Assembly (NCBI GenBank): GCA_012518355.1
Contig: JAAYSP010000070.1
Coordinates: forward strand, 1-55,215
Source of the DNA: a candidate division WS1 bacterium
GTDB lineage: Bacteria > Armatimonadota > Zipacnadia > Zipacnadales > UBA11051
Direction: 5' to 3'
Length of the DNA: 55,215 nucleotides
The notes under the pieces were generated by a model. The model worked only from the letters and a program-made list of their open reading frames with translations. It did no database searches and was not told where the DNA came from. Position 1 is the stretch's first letter. Each line of letters begins with the position of its first letter. This document shows, in pieces, positions 26,124 through 34,517 of the stretch. A program made the position numbers and the translations under genes.

Positions 26124-26315
26124 GTGGCGAAAGTATGCAGAGTTTGCGGCAAGAAGACATCGACAGGATCCAAGGTTAGCAACTCAATGCGACACACCAA
26201 GCGCACTTTTGAGCCGAACTTGCAGCGTATCAGGATACGGCAGCAAGGTGGCGGCGTGAAGCGCACCTGGGTCTGCACCGGCTGCATTCGTGCCAACAAG
26301 GTTCAGAAGGCATAG
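26124..26315 (+). CDS. rpmB: 50S ribosomal protein L28
   Basis: A 63-residue L28 of the short, zinc-binding type found in Firmicutes, Actinobacteria and relatives. It has CRVC near the N-terminus and CTGC near the C-terminus, with the conserved VSNSMRHTKRTFEPNLQRIR between. It binds 23S rRNA in the large subunit. I start it at GTG 26124, giving (M)AKVCRVCGKK as in homologues; a TTG at 26115 would add three residues and sits close to the AAGGGA site. It is a single-gene unit with a promoter candidate upstream and a hairpin downstream. Confidence 0.95.
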   Translation: MAKVCRVCGKKTSTGSKVSNSMRHTKRTFEPNLQRIRIRQQGGGVKRTWVCTGCIRANKVQKA

Positions 26316-26348
26316 CCTGAACTACTCGTCTACCGAAGACGTAGGAAG

Positions 26349-26375
26349 ACGGCCGGGGTGGTTTACCGGCCGTTT
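26349..26375 (+). terminator. Terminator hairpin after rpmB
   Basis: Stem ACGGCCGG with CCGGCCGT (8 bp) around a nine-base loop, followed by only a short TT tract and then GTG. It lies 33 bp after the rpmB stop; a probable but weak-tailed terminator. Confidence 0.65.
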
Positions 26376-26589
26376 GTGCATGTTGGCAGCAGCCGGTTGT
26401 ATTAAGCCACGCCGAATTATAGCATAGGCCGCGGAGTGCACGCAACTGACCATGCCACAGCTTGATTGAATCCCAAGGCTACTCTGGCGTGCAGGTGACA
26501 GGAGCCTGTCGGGATGCAAATCAGCGCCTGAGCCTTGACCTTCTAGGTCATAGCGTGTGGCGCAACTTCTCCCGGTGACGGAGAGACAC

Positions 26590-27909
26590 ATGGGCACGCC
26601 CACAGCCTCTATCAGGACCCTCGGATGCAAGCTCAATCAGTATGAGAGCGAGCAGATGAGAGAGCAACTCGAGAGCCTCGGCTACCGCATGGTTGAGTAC
26701 AACCATGGGGCCGATCTGTGCATAGTCAACAGCTGCACAGTCACCTCACGCACTGACCGGGAAGCACGTCGGCTGGCACGCGGTGCTAAACGTCTGAACT
26801 CCGCGGCGTTTGTGGTCATGGCCGGCTGCTATGTGGAGGTGGCGGCTGAAGAACTCTCATCCGTAAAGGAAATCGATCTGCTGCTGAGCAACCAAGACAA
26901 GCTGCGGCTTTCTGAATTCGTGCCCCCCGCCGCAAAACATCCACTTCCATCTTCTCCGACTTCCACTCCAGCTCTGATATCCTCGTTTTCAGGACATACT
27001 CGTGCTTTCGTGAAGGTGCAGGAGGGCTGTGATGCGGCCTGTACGTACTGCATCATCCCGCGTGCACGTGGCAGCTCTCGAAGCGTGCCTGTCCAGCGGG
27101 TGCTGGAACAGTGCCGCGTGCTGGCAGATGCCGGCCATCCGGAGGTAGCTCTCATCGGCACACATCTGGGGCGCTATGGTCAGGATCTGGATGAAGACGT
27201 GGACCTGGCCGCCCTGGTCCGCATGATAGCAGAGCTGCCAATCCGCCGCATTCGCCTCAGCTCAATCGAACCTCGCGAAGTGACCACAGACTTGCTGGGC
27301 ATGATACGCGACGGAGGGCGGGCACTAGAGCGCTGCTCTGCGCTAACCGTCGCGGGCAAACTGTGCCGCCATCTGCATATTCCGCTACAGAGTGGCTGTG
27401 ATACGGTTCTGGCACGCATGAATCGGCCCTACGATACGGCTTTTTATCGTGACCTGGTCCTTGCTGTACGGCAGGCCAATCCCGACACCTGCATAGGCGC
27501 TGATGTCATCGTAGGCTTTCCGGGCGAGACAGATGCGGAGTTTGAGACCACTCGCCGCTTCATCGAGGGTCTGCCGCTAACCTATCTGCATGTTTTTACC
27601 TACTCCGAACGACGCGGCACTCCGGCTGCAGATATGCCCGACCAGGTGGATTACGAGGTCCGCAAGTCTCGCAACCACATACTGCGCGCGATTTCCGAGG
27701 ACAAGCGAGAGCGGTTTGCACAAAGCATGGTAGGCAAGCGGCTGGAGGTTGTGGTGCAACAGCCTGCCGGTGAAGGCAGGGTCATGGCGATAAGCGACAA
27801 CTATCTGGAGGTTTGTGTTGCAGGGATAGCCGCACGATCAGGCGAACTGTCATGCGTAACAATACAGTCTGCAAAAGGCGCTGTGCTACAAGGCTGTGCC
27901 ATGCAGTAA
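26590..27909 (+). CDS. mtaB: tRNA methylthiotransferase, MtaB-like
   Basis: A 439-residue radical-SAM methylthiotransferase, most like MtaB, which converts t6A37 of tRNAs reading ANN codons to ms2t6A. The N-terminal UPF0004 domain has the three cluster cysteines Cys13 (LGCKLNQYE), Cys49 (VNSCTV) and Cys80 (MAGCYVE). The radical-SAM cluster motif is EGCDAACTYC (Cys147, Cys151, Cys154). DVIVGFPGETDAEF and a C-terminal TRAM-like domain (about 375-435) complete the family plan. The LGCKLNQYE wording favours MtaB over MiaB or RimO. The ATG at 26590 follows GGAGAGA; the longer GTG at 26557 lacks support. A DegT aminotransferase follows after 25 bp, so they may be cotranscribed. Confidence 0.92.
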   Translation: MGTPTASIRTLGCKLNQYESEQMREQLESLGYRMVEYNHGADLCIVNSCTVTSRTDREARRLARGAKRLNSAAFVVMAGCYVEVAAEELSSVKEIDLLLSNQDKLRLSEFVPPAAKHPLPSSPTSTPALISSFSGHTRAFVKVQEGCDAACTYCIIPRARGSSRSVPVQRVLEQCRVLADAGHPEVALIGTHLGRYGQDLDEDVDLAALVRMIAELPIRRIRLSSIEPREVTTDLLGMIRDGGRALERCSALTVAGKLCRHLHIPLQSGCDTVLARMNRPYDTAFYRDLVLAVRQANPDTCIGADVIVGFPGETDAEFETTRRFIEGLPLTYLHVFTYSERRGTPAADMPDQVDYEVRKSRNHILRAISEDKRERFAQSMVGKRLEVVVQQPAGEGRVMAISDNYLEVCVAGIAARSGELSCVTIQSAKGAVLQGCAMQ

Positions 27910-27934
27910 ATCACACTTCGGGAGAGACAGTCAT

Positions 27935-29161
27935 ATGTCGAAGTTGGCTATCAACGGCGGAGAGAAAACCCGCACCCAATCGTGGCCGTCGTGGCCGATT
28001 TGGGATCAGTGCGAAATAAACGCCGTCACAGAGGTAATCGAAAGCGGTCACTGGGGACGCTTGTACGCTGGTGAGGCGTCCAGATGCTACCAGCTCGAGG
28101 AACAGTTTGCTGCCTATCAGGATGCCAGGTATGGGGTAGCGGTGACTAACGGTACCGCCGCTCTAGAGATCGCCCTCCAGGCAGTAGGTGTGGACATCGG
28201 CGACGAAGTGATATTGAGTCCCTACACATTTGTCGCAAGCGCCACCTCAATCCTGCGCCTCAAAGCGGTGCCAGTGTTCGTAGATTGTGAGCCAGATACG
28301 CGAAATATCGACCCCGATCTGATCGAGGCGGCTATCACCGACCGCACAAAAGCGATTATGCCAGTCCATTTTGGTGGCCGGGCATGCGATATGCAGCATA
28401 TCCTCGATATCGCCAGCAGGCATGGTCTGGCAGTGCTGGAAGACGCTGCTCATGGCTGGGGAGCCACCTGGAATGGGCGTAAAGTGGGAGCCATCGGTGA
28501 CATCGGGACGATAAGCTTTCAGGCCAGCAAGCATATGACTGCCGGTGAAGGCGGTATGGTGCTGACCAACGATGAGGAGTTGGCTGAGAAAGCTTTTTCC
28601 TATCATCACATTGGCCGTCTGCCGGGGCGTCCCTTCTACGAGCACCACGAATGCGCGTCCAACTACCGCATGAACGAACTGACTGCGGCAGTATTGCTTT
28701 GCCAACTGACACGTCTGGAGGCCCAATCGCAGCGCCGCCACGAAAACGGCCTCTACCTGGACGAAAAGCTGGGTGCTATTCCCGGGTTGAAACCGCTGGG
28801 GAGTAAGGACTACATGACACGTATCATCCGGCATTGCCCGGCGATGTTTTACGATGAGGAGGCAGTGGGAGTACCACGCGACAGATTTATCGAAGCGCTG
28901 AATGCCGAGGGGATTCCCTGTAGTATCGGTTACCCACATCCGCTGTACCGCAACCCTCTCTTCACAGAGAAGAGGTTCGGTCGTGCAGCCGAAATTGTGG
29001 ATTATCCTGACTATGGCAGCATGAACCTGCCACACTCCGAGCAGTTGTGCCTGAACCAGGTCTGGATAGCCAACAACGCACTCCTGGCTGAACCCGAGGA
29101 GATGGACGATATAGTCGCGGCTTTCGAAAAGGTCATGGCAAACGTCTCCGAATTGGTATAG
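27935..29161 (+). CDS. DegT/DnrJ/EryC1-family PLP aminotransferase
   Basis: A 408-residue PLP enzyme of the sugar-aminotransferase type (StrS/ArnB-like). Signatures are VAVTNGTAALEIALQAVG, GDEVILSPYTFVASATSILR, the PLP-pocket EDAAHGWGATWNG and the Schiff-base lysine in SFQASKHMTAGEGG. Members aminate keto-sugars for glycan or antibiotic synthesis; some are dehydratase-like or lack activity, but the lysine is present here. The N-terminus (AINGGEKTRTQSWPSWPIWD) resembles the group often found near sugar oxidoreductases. GGGAGAG precedes the ATG; mtaB is 25 bp upstream. A terminator follows at 29224. No other nucleotide-sugar gene is adjacent, so the substrate is open. Confidence 0.92.
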   Translation: MSKLAINGGEKTRTQSWPSWPIWDQCEINAVTEVIESGHWGRLYAGEASRCYQLEEQFAAYQDARYGVAVTNGTAALEIALQAVGVDIGDEVILSPYTFVASATSILRLKAVPVFVDCEPDTRNIDPDLIEAAITDRTKAIMPVHFGGRACDMQHILDIASRHGLAVLEDAAHGWGATWNGRKVGAIGDIGTISFQASKHMTAGEGGMVLTNDEELAEKAFSYHHIGRLPGRPFYEHHECASNYRMNELTAAVLLCQLTRLEAQSQRRHENGLYLDEKLGAIPGLKPLGSKDYMTRIIRHCPAMFYDEEAVGVPRDRFIEALNAEGIPCSIGYPHPLYRNPLFTEKRFGRAAEIVDYPDYGSMNLPHSEQLCLNQVWIANNALLAEPEEMDDIVAAFEKVMANVSELV

Positions 29162-29223
29162 TCCAGCCTGAAGCGTTGTGGGGATGGCAGATGACAAAAG
29201 GCTTCTCCACCGCTAACACAATT

Positions 29224-29259
29224 GGGCCTGACCGGCTTTCACTCCGGCCAGGCCCGTTT
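29224..29259 (+). terminator. Rho-independent terminator
   Basis: GGGCCTG pairs with CAGGCCC and CCGG with CCGG across one A/C mismatch, with an eight-base loop, followed by GTTTCTC. It ends the mtaB-DegT unit, 62 bp after the stop. Confidence 0.85.
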
Positions 29260-29333
29260 CTCTGGCGAGCGTGCATACACTAATCCCGTAGCCTATTGCT
29301 TCATCCACTAATCTTTGGCCACCGCCGCATCAA

Positions 29334-29392
29334 GTACCAGTATCCAGTATCCAGCATCAGTATCAGATGTCAGTGCCTATGCCTATGCCAGT
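29334..29392. repeat. Degenerate short repeats (CAGTAT / GCCTAT)
   Basis: Imperfect heptamer/hexamer repeats: CAGTATC units three to four times, then GCCTAT twice and GCCAGT. They lie in the gap between two convergent genes. Probably slippage-prone filler; no coding or RNA role is evident. Confidence 0.6.
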
Positions 29393-29448
29393 GTGGCCGT
29401 TATCGCTATGGCAGGTGGCAGCAGATGCTTGAGGCACTCGATTGCGCT

Positions 29449-30459
29449 CTACTGCGACCAGAGCTGGCGTTGCACAGCACTACGCTGCGCGAGATGTTCG
29501 TTGCGCGTGGTAACGGTGGGCTTGCGTACCCAGCCCAGATCTTCCAGCCACTGATATGTCTTTCGATAGAAGTGCTCACGATCTGGGACTGATAGATGCC
29601 CCGGGGTATCCTGCACGACCATTTGTCTGGGGCCTCCCAGGTGATTGTAGATGGCCAGTATTTGCTGAGTTGTTGCAACCGGGTCCTGCAGGCTCATGCT
29701 GACCAGTGTTCTGCTTTTGACCTCGGGAGCGAAGTTGAAAAAGTCGAAGTAGCTGAGCACATAGCGCAACTGTTCGTGACTTATCTGGCCCGCCATCGCC
29801 ATCTGCTCCACAGGCTGCAACACTACGGACGAATCGGCCGCAATGCCACGTTTGCGAAAATGGAAACCCGGGACTGGCTCGTGTATCGCTATGAACGAAA
29901 TCAGATCCGGCTCCAGAGCGCCCAGCGCCAAAGCGACGGCACCACCGAGGCCTTCACCGATGATCCCGATTCGCGGTGTGCGGACATCGGGCTGTGACAT
30001 GAGATATCGTAGCGCCTGTCGAGCAGTGAGCACTGCGTCACGCAGGGGTATCGTCGCTGCATCCGGAGGCCCTTCAGCGATCCAACCGCCGCCGGGCATA
30101 GAGGATGGCAGCAGGGTGACATGTAGTGTCACCTTCCCCTCCAGCGCCCCGAGATAGTCATCATCGGCCCACCAGTCGGTGAGATGGAGAATTGGCAGCA
30201 TCAAATTGGAGCTGGCGCATTCGGTGAGTTCAGTGTGACAGACCGGGCGCAAGCCCGCTGTCAGGGTCGCCAGCGGATCTGTCCCAGCACCAGGTGGAAT
30301 TGAGGCCAATGCAGACTGATAGGATGACCTGCCCCAGAACTCGTAAAAGTCGTCCTGGCGCGTCAAGTCCGGCACCCAGCGTTGCCATTCTGCTGGCAGA
30401 GACCATCCTGCAGAAGCGAAAATCACACAGATAAGCGCACAGCATATGATCCGTTGCAT
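29449..30459 (-). CDS. Exported acetyl-xylan-esterase-like alpha/beta hydrolase, nucleophile Ser absent
   Basis: A 336-residue exported protein with a signal peptide (about 1-21, RIICCALICVIFASAGWS) and an alpha/beta-hydrolase body like AXE1/dienelactone-hydrolase relatives. The region before the elbow (LTARQALRYLMSQPDVR) and the Asp- and His-bearing segments (SMSLQDPVATTQQI and DTPGHLSVPD) fit the family. The nucleophile elbow, normally G-x-S-x-G-G, reads GIIGEGLGGAVAL, so the catalytic serine is Gly170 (GGC, 29950-29952). The enzyme is probably inactive as a hydrolase, or the base is an error. I chose ATG 30459 with GAGGAG ten bases upstream; a GTG at 30480 also exists. It is divergent from the exported orphan at 30708. 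Confidence 0.82.
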   Translation of the reverse strand: MQRIICCALICVIFASAGWSLPAEWQRWVPDLTRQDDFYEFWGRSSYQSALASIPPGAGTDPLATLTAGLRPVCHTELTECASSNLMLPILHLTDWWADDDYLGALEGKVTLHVTLLPSSMPGGGWIAEGPPDAATIPLRDAVLTARQALRYLMSQPDVRTPRIGIIGEGLGGAVALALGALEPDLISFIAIHEPVPGFHFRKRGIAADSSVVLQPVEQMAMAGQISHEQLRYVLSYFDFFNFAPEVKSRTLVSMSLQDPVATTQQILAIYNHLGGPRQMVVQDTPGHLSVPDREHFYRKTYQWLEDLGWVRKPTVTTRNEHLAQRSAVQRQLWSQ

Positions 30460-30707
30460 CTCAAGTCGGCTCCTCTTCACATGGGGATGTGCTGACTACA
30501 CTCCTGCTATCGGAACCAAATGCGCCCTGCCCGGTAAGTGTGCTGTAACCTCGGAGTAAATTGCGCTGTTTCGCCCCACCTGTCAGCGCCGTAGAGATGA
30601 TGACCGTTACGCGCGTGAAAATAACGCGTAACGGTGCTGCCAGGGAGGAGAGCAACTGGTCGGCAGCGAAACTGACAGCACTGCAACCATCAAAGGTGGT
30701 GAGTGAC

Positions 30708-31976
30708 ATGAGGATGCTTTGTATCGGAGTCTTGCTGGTACTACTGACCGTGCCCGCCTTCTGCGATGATGTCTATTTCCAGGGTGCCGACAGCACCTGG
30801 CACAGCCTTGAAGCATCGCCCCAGGACGGCCGAATTCAGATTCAATTGGATGCGGCGATGATCGCGGCCGGCCAGACGTTTATCGTGCTGGGAAAGCCCG
30901 AGTGGATGATCCTTGAAGACGACACACCGCCCCACTTGACGGGGTTGGCAGTAGATGGCCGCTCGATTGAGCTCCAGGAGGGCGACGAGATCGTGTTAGG
31001 CGCGATTGATGGCGACAGCGCTCGGGTGGCAATCGGACTGAGTGACGAAAGCAACCCTATCGCTGCCGATGTCTACCTGCAGATAGATGATATTGCAGAC
31101 GGGCAAGTCAGGCTGGACACTTCCGAGCTTGGCCCGCCGAACAAGAGCGGGGATCTGATTGCAGAGCTGTCCGATCTGCCTATCGGCGGCCATCGGGGAA
31201 CTCTACGTGTACGCGATCTGTCACCGATGGGCAACTCGGCCACATGGCCGATCAGCTTCAGTGTCATGGGCATTGCTGTGGCCGATGATGGGCAATCCGT
31301 TACACTGGCCAACAGCGCCGGTGGCTTCACATTCGAACCCGGATTGAGCCGACAGATTAAGCTGCCGACCGAGCAGCAACTGTACCTCACGGGCACTCTC
31401 AAGGGTTGGGTGTATCCGCGGGAGTTGGATGATGTGCAGATAATCGAGGACTCCCCGACACGTAAGACTGTGCTGATCACCAGCACTACTCTGGAAGACA
31501 ACAAGCGTGAGCCGGTGGAGGGTAGCCCGGCGCGCATCGAATACGAATTGACCGTGCGCTCCGACAGTCCTGCCCTGTTTGTGACCAGTCGGCTGTACAA
31601 CATAAGTGGCGACACCGCGAAAGGCGATGCCTTCTGGGGATGGCTTGGAGGCGAGTATTTTGCGACCCCGACCGAAAGCAAGATAGAGTGGGAAGGGGTT
31701 GCACGTGACACGTATGTAGACGTGGGGAATGTCGGCTGGGTATGGATAGCTCCTCGTAGTGAAGGCCGCCCGGGGCTTGTATGGATGGCAGATGGCAAAT
31801 TCGTCCAGAGCCGTTTTGATACGATGCTACTACGCTCCTCTGCCCGAGACCTGGCGGTGGATGAGTGCGTAGAGACGAGCTTCGCTATCGCACCGGCAAA
31901 CACTCCGGAAGATGCGGAGCGGATTTTCCAGGACATCAGAGCCAGCGATTTGTTGCCCGGATTGCCTGTCGAGTGA
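30708..31976 (+). CDS. Exported beta-rich protein, unknown function
   Basis: A 422-residue exported protein. A typical signal peptide (MRMLCIGVLLVLLTVPAFC) precedes several beta-rich domains. Residues about 80-185 look Ig/cadherin-like (PPHLTGLAVDGRSIEL, DSARVAIGLSDESNP, GTLRVRDLSPMGNSA). The C-terminal half (about 190-410) has long beta strands and many Trp and Gly (FWGWLGGEYFATP, NVGWVWIAPRSEGRPGLVWM), reminiscent of galactose-mutarotase-like or sandwich folds. No catalytic motif is recognised. AAGGTGG precedes the ATG. It diverges from the esterase-like gene across 248 bp, so the two may be co-regulated. Confidence 0.78.
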   Translation: MRMLCIGVLLVLLTVPAFCDDVYFQGADSTWHSLEASPQDGRIQIQLDAAMIAAGQTFIVLGKPEWMILEDDTPPHLTGLAVDGRSIELQEGDEIVLGAIDGDSARVAIGLSDESNPIAADVYLQIDDIADGQVRLDTSELGPPNKSGDLIAELSDLPIGGHRGTLRVRDLSPMGNSATWPISFSVMGIAVADDGQSVTLANSAGGFTFEPGLSRQIKLPTEQQLYLTGTLKGWVYPRELDDVQIIEDSPTRKTVLITSTTLEDNKREPVEGSPARIEYELTVRSDSPALFVTSRLYNISGDTAKGDAFWGWLGGEYFATPTESKIEWEGVARDTYVDVGNVGWVWIAPRSEGRPGLVWMADGKFVQSRFDTMLLRSSARDLAVDECVETSFAIAPANTPEDAERIFQDIRASDLLPGLPVE

Positions 31977-32158
31977 AAAAATTCAATGTCTGAGAGATAG
32001 ACGACCTCTCTCTGGGGTATATCACGTCGCGTCGTCCGCCTTGATAGATGATGCCACGCAACGAACGCAGTGGTTGGGCTGCAGTGACAGGCTGGTGCCT
32101 CACGACGATTGAGGCGCTGGTCGGGCGTTTCCGGTCTCGGATGCGGGGCTGGGAGGGC

Positions 32159-32560
32159 ATGCCTTCGATGTCCCGAACTACCCCGTTGACCTCACGGCAA
32201 GTCGGTGCTCTTGGGGAGAAGATGGGGACGTGGTATCTGGCCAGGAGAGGCTATGAAATTCTTGAAACCAATTGGTGGGCCCCTGGACGCCGTGGTGAAC
32301 TCGATATCGTCGCATACCGGAACAATACTCTCATCGCAGTTGAAGTCCGGTCATACCTGACAGGCCAGATGCAGCCGATAGACGTTCTGAGCAGCGACAA
32401 AAAGCGTCGTCTCGTCCGTCTGCTCAAGCAGTATGCCAAGCTACGCCGGTATCATCACTGCCACTTGCAGGTGGATCTGCTGGCAGTCGAATGGGAAAGA
32501 CTTGGCAAGGTGACAAATGTCCGGCACATAGAAAAGGTGGCGACCGAGCACGATGGTTGA
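32159..32560 (+). CDS. yraN: YraN/UPF0102-family nuclease-like protein
   Basis: A 133-residue protein of the UPF0102 family, a restriction-endonuclease-like fold often encoded near rnhB or DNA-processing genes. The conserved core is readable: GALGEKMGTWYLARRGYEIL, NWWAPGRRGELDIVA, then IAVEVRSY, giving the E...D...E-x-K-type site (here EVR, with Arg in the usual Lys place). The C-terminal helices (SSDKKRRLVRLLKQYAKL) are typical. I use ATG 32159 after GGGAGGG; ATG 32168 is an alternative and longer starts to 32048 are unlikely. A role in DNA processing is suspected from the fold; no enzyme activity is established here. Confidence 0.87.
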   Translation: MPSMSRTTPLTSRQVGALGEKMGTWYLARRGYEILETNWWAPGRRGELDIVAYRNNTLIAVEVRSYLTGQMQPIDVLSSDKKRRLVRLLKQYAKLRRYHHCHLQVDLLAVEWERLGKVTNVRHIEKVATEHDG

Positions 32561-32595
32561 CCGGCCTGCTGCCAACCCGGTCATGTATGGTGCTA

Positions 32596-32625
32596 TTGCC
32601 GCTGCAGGTGCTTCTGGTGTACAAT
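32596..32625 (+). promoter_or_regulatory. Promoter candidate for leuCD
   Basis: TTGCCG (32596-32601), an 18-bp spacer and TACAAT (32620-32625), lying 110 bp before the leuC ATG. The predicted transcript would begin near 32632 with a leader of about 100 nt containing two hairpins. Confidence 0.55.
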
Positions 32626-32649
32626 GCATTGCAGCCAGGTAGCCGCATC

Positions 32650-32718
32650 GCGTTCCCATAAGGGAGCGTGTCTTGCCAATCCCCCGACACAAACCTAACA
32701 CGATGCCTTCGGGCGTCG
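32650..32718 (+). promoter_or_regulatory. Two-hairpin leader upstream of leuC
   Basis: Hairpin 1: GCGTTCCC-ATAA-GGGAGCGT (32650-32669), eight pairs including two or three wobbles. Hairpin 2: CGATGCC-TTCG-GGCGTCG (32701-32718), a UUCG-capped seven-pair stem that ends four bases before the GAGGATGG ribosome site. No T-run follows either, so control of translation or RNA stability is likelier than attenuation by termination. No leucine-rich leader peptide or T-box signature is visible. Confidence 0.5.
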
Positions 32719-32734
32719 CAGCGAGGATGGATCA

Positions 32735-34000
32735 ATGCCTGAAGCCATGACCATAACCGAAAAGTTGCTGGCGCGGTCCGCCGGAGTAGACCATGTGAAG
32801 CCAGGTGAGTTTGTCACATGCAAGCTTGATTTGGTGCTGGCAAACGATATCACTGCTCCCATCGCTATAGATCAGTTTTACAGCATGGGCGGCAAGCACG
32901 TGTTTGACCCGGAAAAAGTTGCTCTGGTGGCCGACCACTCGACTCCCAACAAGGACATCAAGTCGGCACAGATGGTCAAACAGATGCGTGATTTTGCACG
33001 CGAACAACAGATGCCTCACTTCTATGACATCGGCTGTGGTGGCATAGAACACATCATCCTGCCGGATTTTGGCCTGGTGCTTCCCGGCGATGTGGTCATC
33101 GGCGCAGACAGCCACACCTGCACATACGGTGCACTTGGGGCGTTCTCTACCGGAGTCGGCTCTTCGGAAGCCGGTGCGGCGATGGCTACAGGCGAAATCT
33201 GGTTTCGGGTGCCGGCCAGCCTCAAGTTCGTGGTTGACGGAAGCCTGAGCCAGTGGGTCGGCGGAAAGGACATCATCCTCTACACCATCGGTAAGATCGG
33301 TGTGGACGGCGCGCGCTATCGAGCCATGGAGTTTGCGGGCTCTACGATTGAGAGCCTCCCGATGGCGGACCGCTTCACCATCTGCAACATGGCCATCGAG
33401 GCGGGCGGCAAGAACGGTGTCATCGCCCCTGGTGCGACGGTGGAGGAGTTCGTCAGTTCCCGAGCCAGCCGTCCCTACGAAATGCTGTCCAGCGATGATG
33501 GGGCCGAGTATGAAGAGGTCTTCGAGTGGAACGCTGCGGATATCGAGCCGCAAGTGAGCTTTCCACACCTGCCGGAGAATGCCAGAGGTATCTCGGAGGT
33601 GGGGGAGATAGTGATAGATCAGGCAGTAGTCGGAGCCTGTACTAACGGCCGCCTGGAGGATTTGCGCTCCGCTGCAGAGGTGCTCAAAGGCCGTCGAGTT
33701 GCGCCTTCGGTGCGCTGCATAATCATACCCGGCAGCCAGCAGATCCATCTCGCAGCGGTCCGGGAGGGCATCGTAGAGACCTTCCTCGAGGCCGGCTGTG
33801 CTGTGAGTACCCCTACCTGCGGGCCGTGCCTGGGTGGGCACATGGGGGTACTGGCAGCAGGTGAGAAGGCGATAGCTACGACTAACCGCAACTTCGTAGG
33901 CCGCATGGGACATCCCGACAGTGAAGTGTATCTGGCTAACCCGGCCATAGCTGCCGCCTCTGCAGTCGCGGGCAAAATCTGCAGTCCTGATGAACTCTAA
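32735..34000 (+). CDS. leuC: 3-isopropylmalate dehydratase large subunit
   Basis: A 421-residue aconitase-family large subunit of the short (archaeal/bacterial LeuC2-HacA) type. It isomerises 2- to 3-isopropylmalate in leucine synthesis as a LeuC-LeuD complex. The 4Fe-4S cysteines are Cys302 (GACTNGR), Cys362 and Cys365 (TPTCGPCLGGHMG). DIGCGGIEHIILP and GADSHTCTYGALGAFSTGVG are family signatures. Homoaconitase or another hydrolyase role in this subfamily cannot be ruled out, because leuA and leuB are not adjacent. The ATG follows GAGGATGG. leuD follows with a 13-bp gap, so one dicistronic message is expected. Confidence 0.94.
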   Translation: MPEAMTITEKLLARSAGVDHVKPGEFVTCKLDLVLANDITAPIAIDQFYSMGGKHVFDPEKVALVADHSTPNKDIKSAQMVKQMRDFAREQQMPHFYDIGCGGIEHIILPDFGLVLPGDVVIGADSHTCTYGALGAFSTGVGSSEAGAAMATGEIWFRVPASLKFVVDGSLSQWVGGKDIILYTIGKIGVDGARYRAMEFAGSTIESLPMADRFTICNMAIEAGGKNGVIAPGATVEEFVSSRASRPYEMLSSDDGAEYEEVFEWNAADIEPQVSFPHLPENARGISEVGEIVIDQAVVGACTNGRLEDLRSAAEVLKGRRVAPSVRCIIIPGSQQIHLAAVREGIVETFLEAGCAVSTPTCGPCLGGHMGVLAAGEKAIATTNRNFVGRMGHPDSEVYLANPAIAAASAVAGKICSPDEL

Positions 34001-34013
34001 GGCTGGTGATGAT

Positions 34014-34514
34014 ATGAAAGTGACAGGCAAGGCGCACAGATACGGCGATCACGTGGACACCGATGCAATCATACCGGCACGGTATCTGAACACTACAGAC
34101 CCTGATGAGCTGGCCAGCCACTGCATGGAAGACATAGACGTGGATTTCGTGCGCAAGGTGCAGTCAGGCGACATGATCGTAGCAGGGCGCAACTTCGGTT
34201 GTGGCAGCTCACGTGAGCACGCCCCACTGGCCATCAAAGCCGCCGGGGTAAGCTGTGTCATCGCGGCGAGCTATGCACGGATTTTCTATCGCAACGCGCT
34301 AAACATAGGCCTTCCGATAGTAGAGCAGCCCGAAGCCGTCGCTGCCATTGCCGATGGCGACGAGTTGGAAGTGGATTTCGCAGGTGGTGTTATCCGCGAC
34401 CTGACCAGCGGTGCACAGTGGCGGTTTTCAGCGCTCTCCGGGCCTGCCGCAGAGCTGATAGAGGCCGGTGGCTTGGTCAATTTGACTCGCAAGAAGCTCG
34501 CATCCCGAGAGTAG
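34014..34514 (+). CDS. leuD: 3-isopropylmalate dehydratase small subunit
   Basis: A 166-residue small (swivel) subunit partnering LeuC. Signatures are YGDHVDTDAIIPARYLN and the substrate-loop GRNFGCGSSREHAPLAIK, followed by FYRNALNIGLPIVE. Length is normal for the short archaeal-type subunit. The ATG at 34014 follows GGTGAT; an ATG at 33990 overlapping leuC is less likely. der begins only three bases after its stop, so leuC-leuD-der and possibly plsY-gpsA form one transcription unit. Confidence 0.94.
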   Translation: MKVTGKAHRYGDHVDTDAIIPARYLNTTDPDELASHCMEDIDVDFVRKVQSGDMIVAGRNFGCGSSREHAPLAIKAAGVSCVIAASYARIFYRNALNIGLPIVEQPEAVAAIADGDELEVDFAGGVIRDLTSGAQWRFSALSGPAAELIEAGGLVNLTRKKLASRE

Positions 34515-34517
34515 AGT

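Noticed and set aside
32732-34030. 432-codon minus frame opposite leuC
   Set aside because: It mirrors leuC almost exactly, shows no family features, and leuC is certain.
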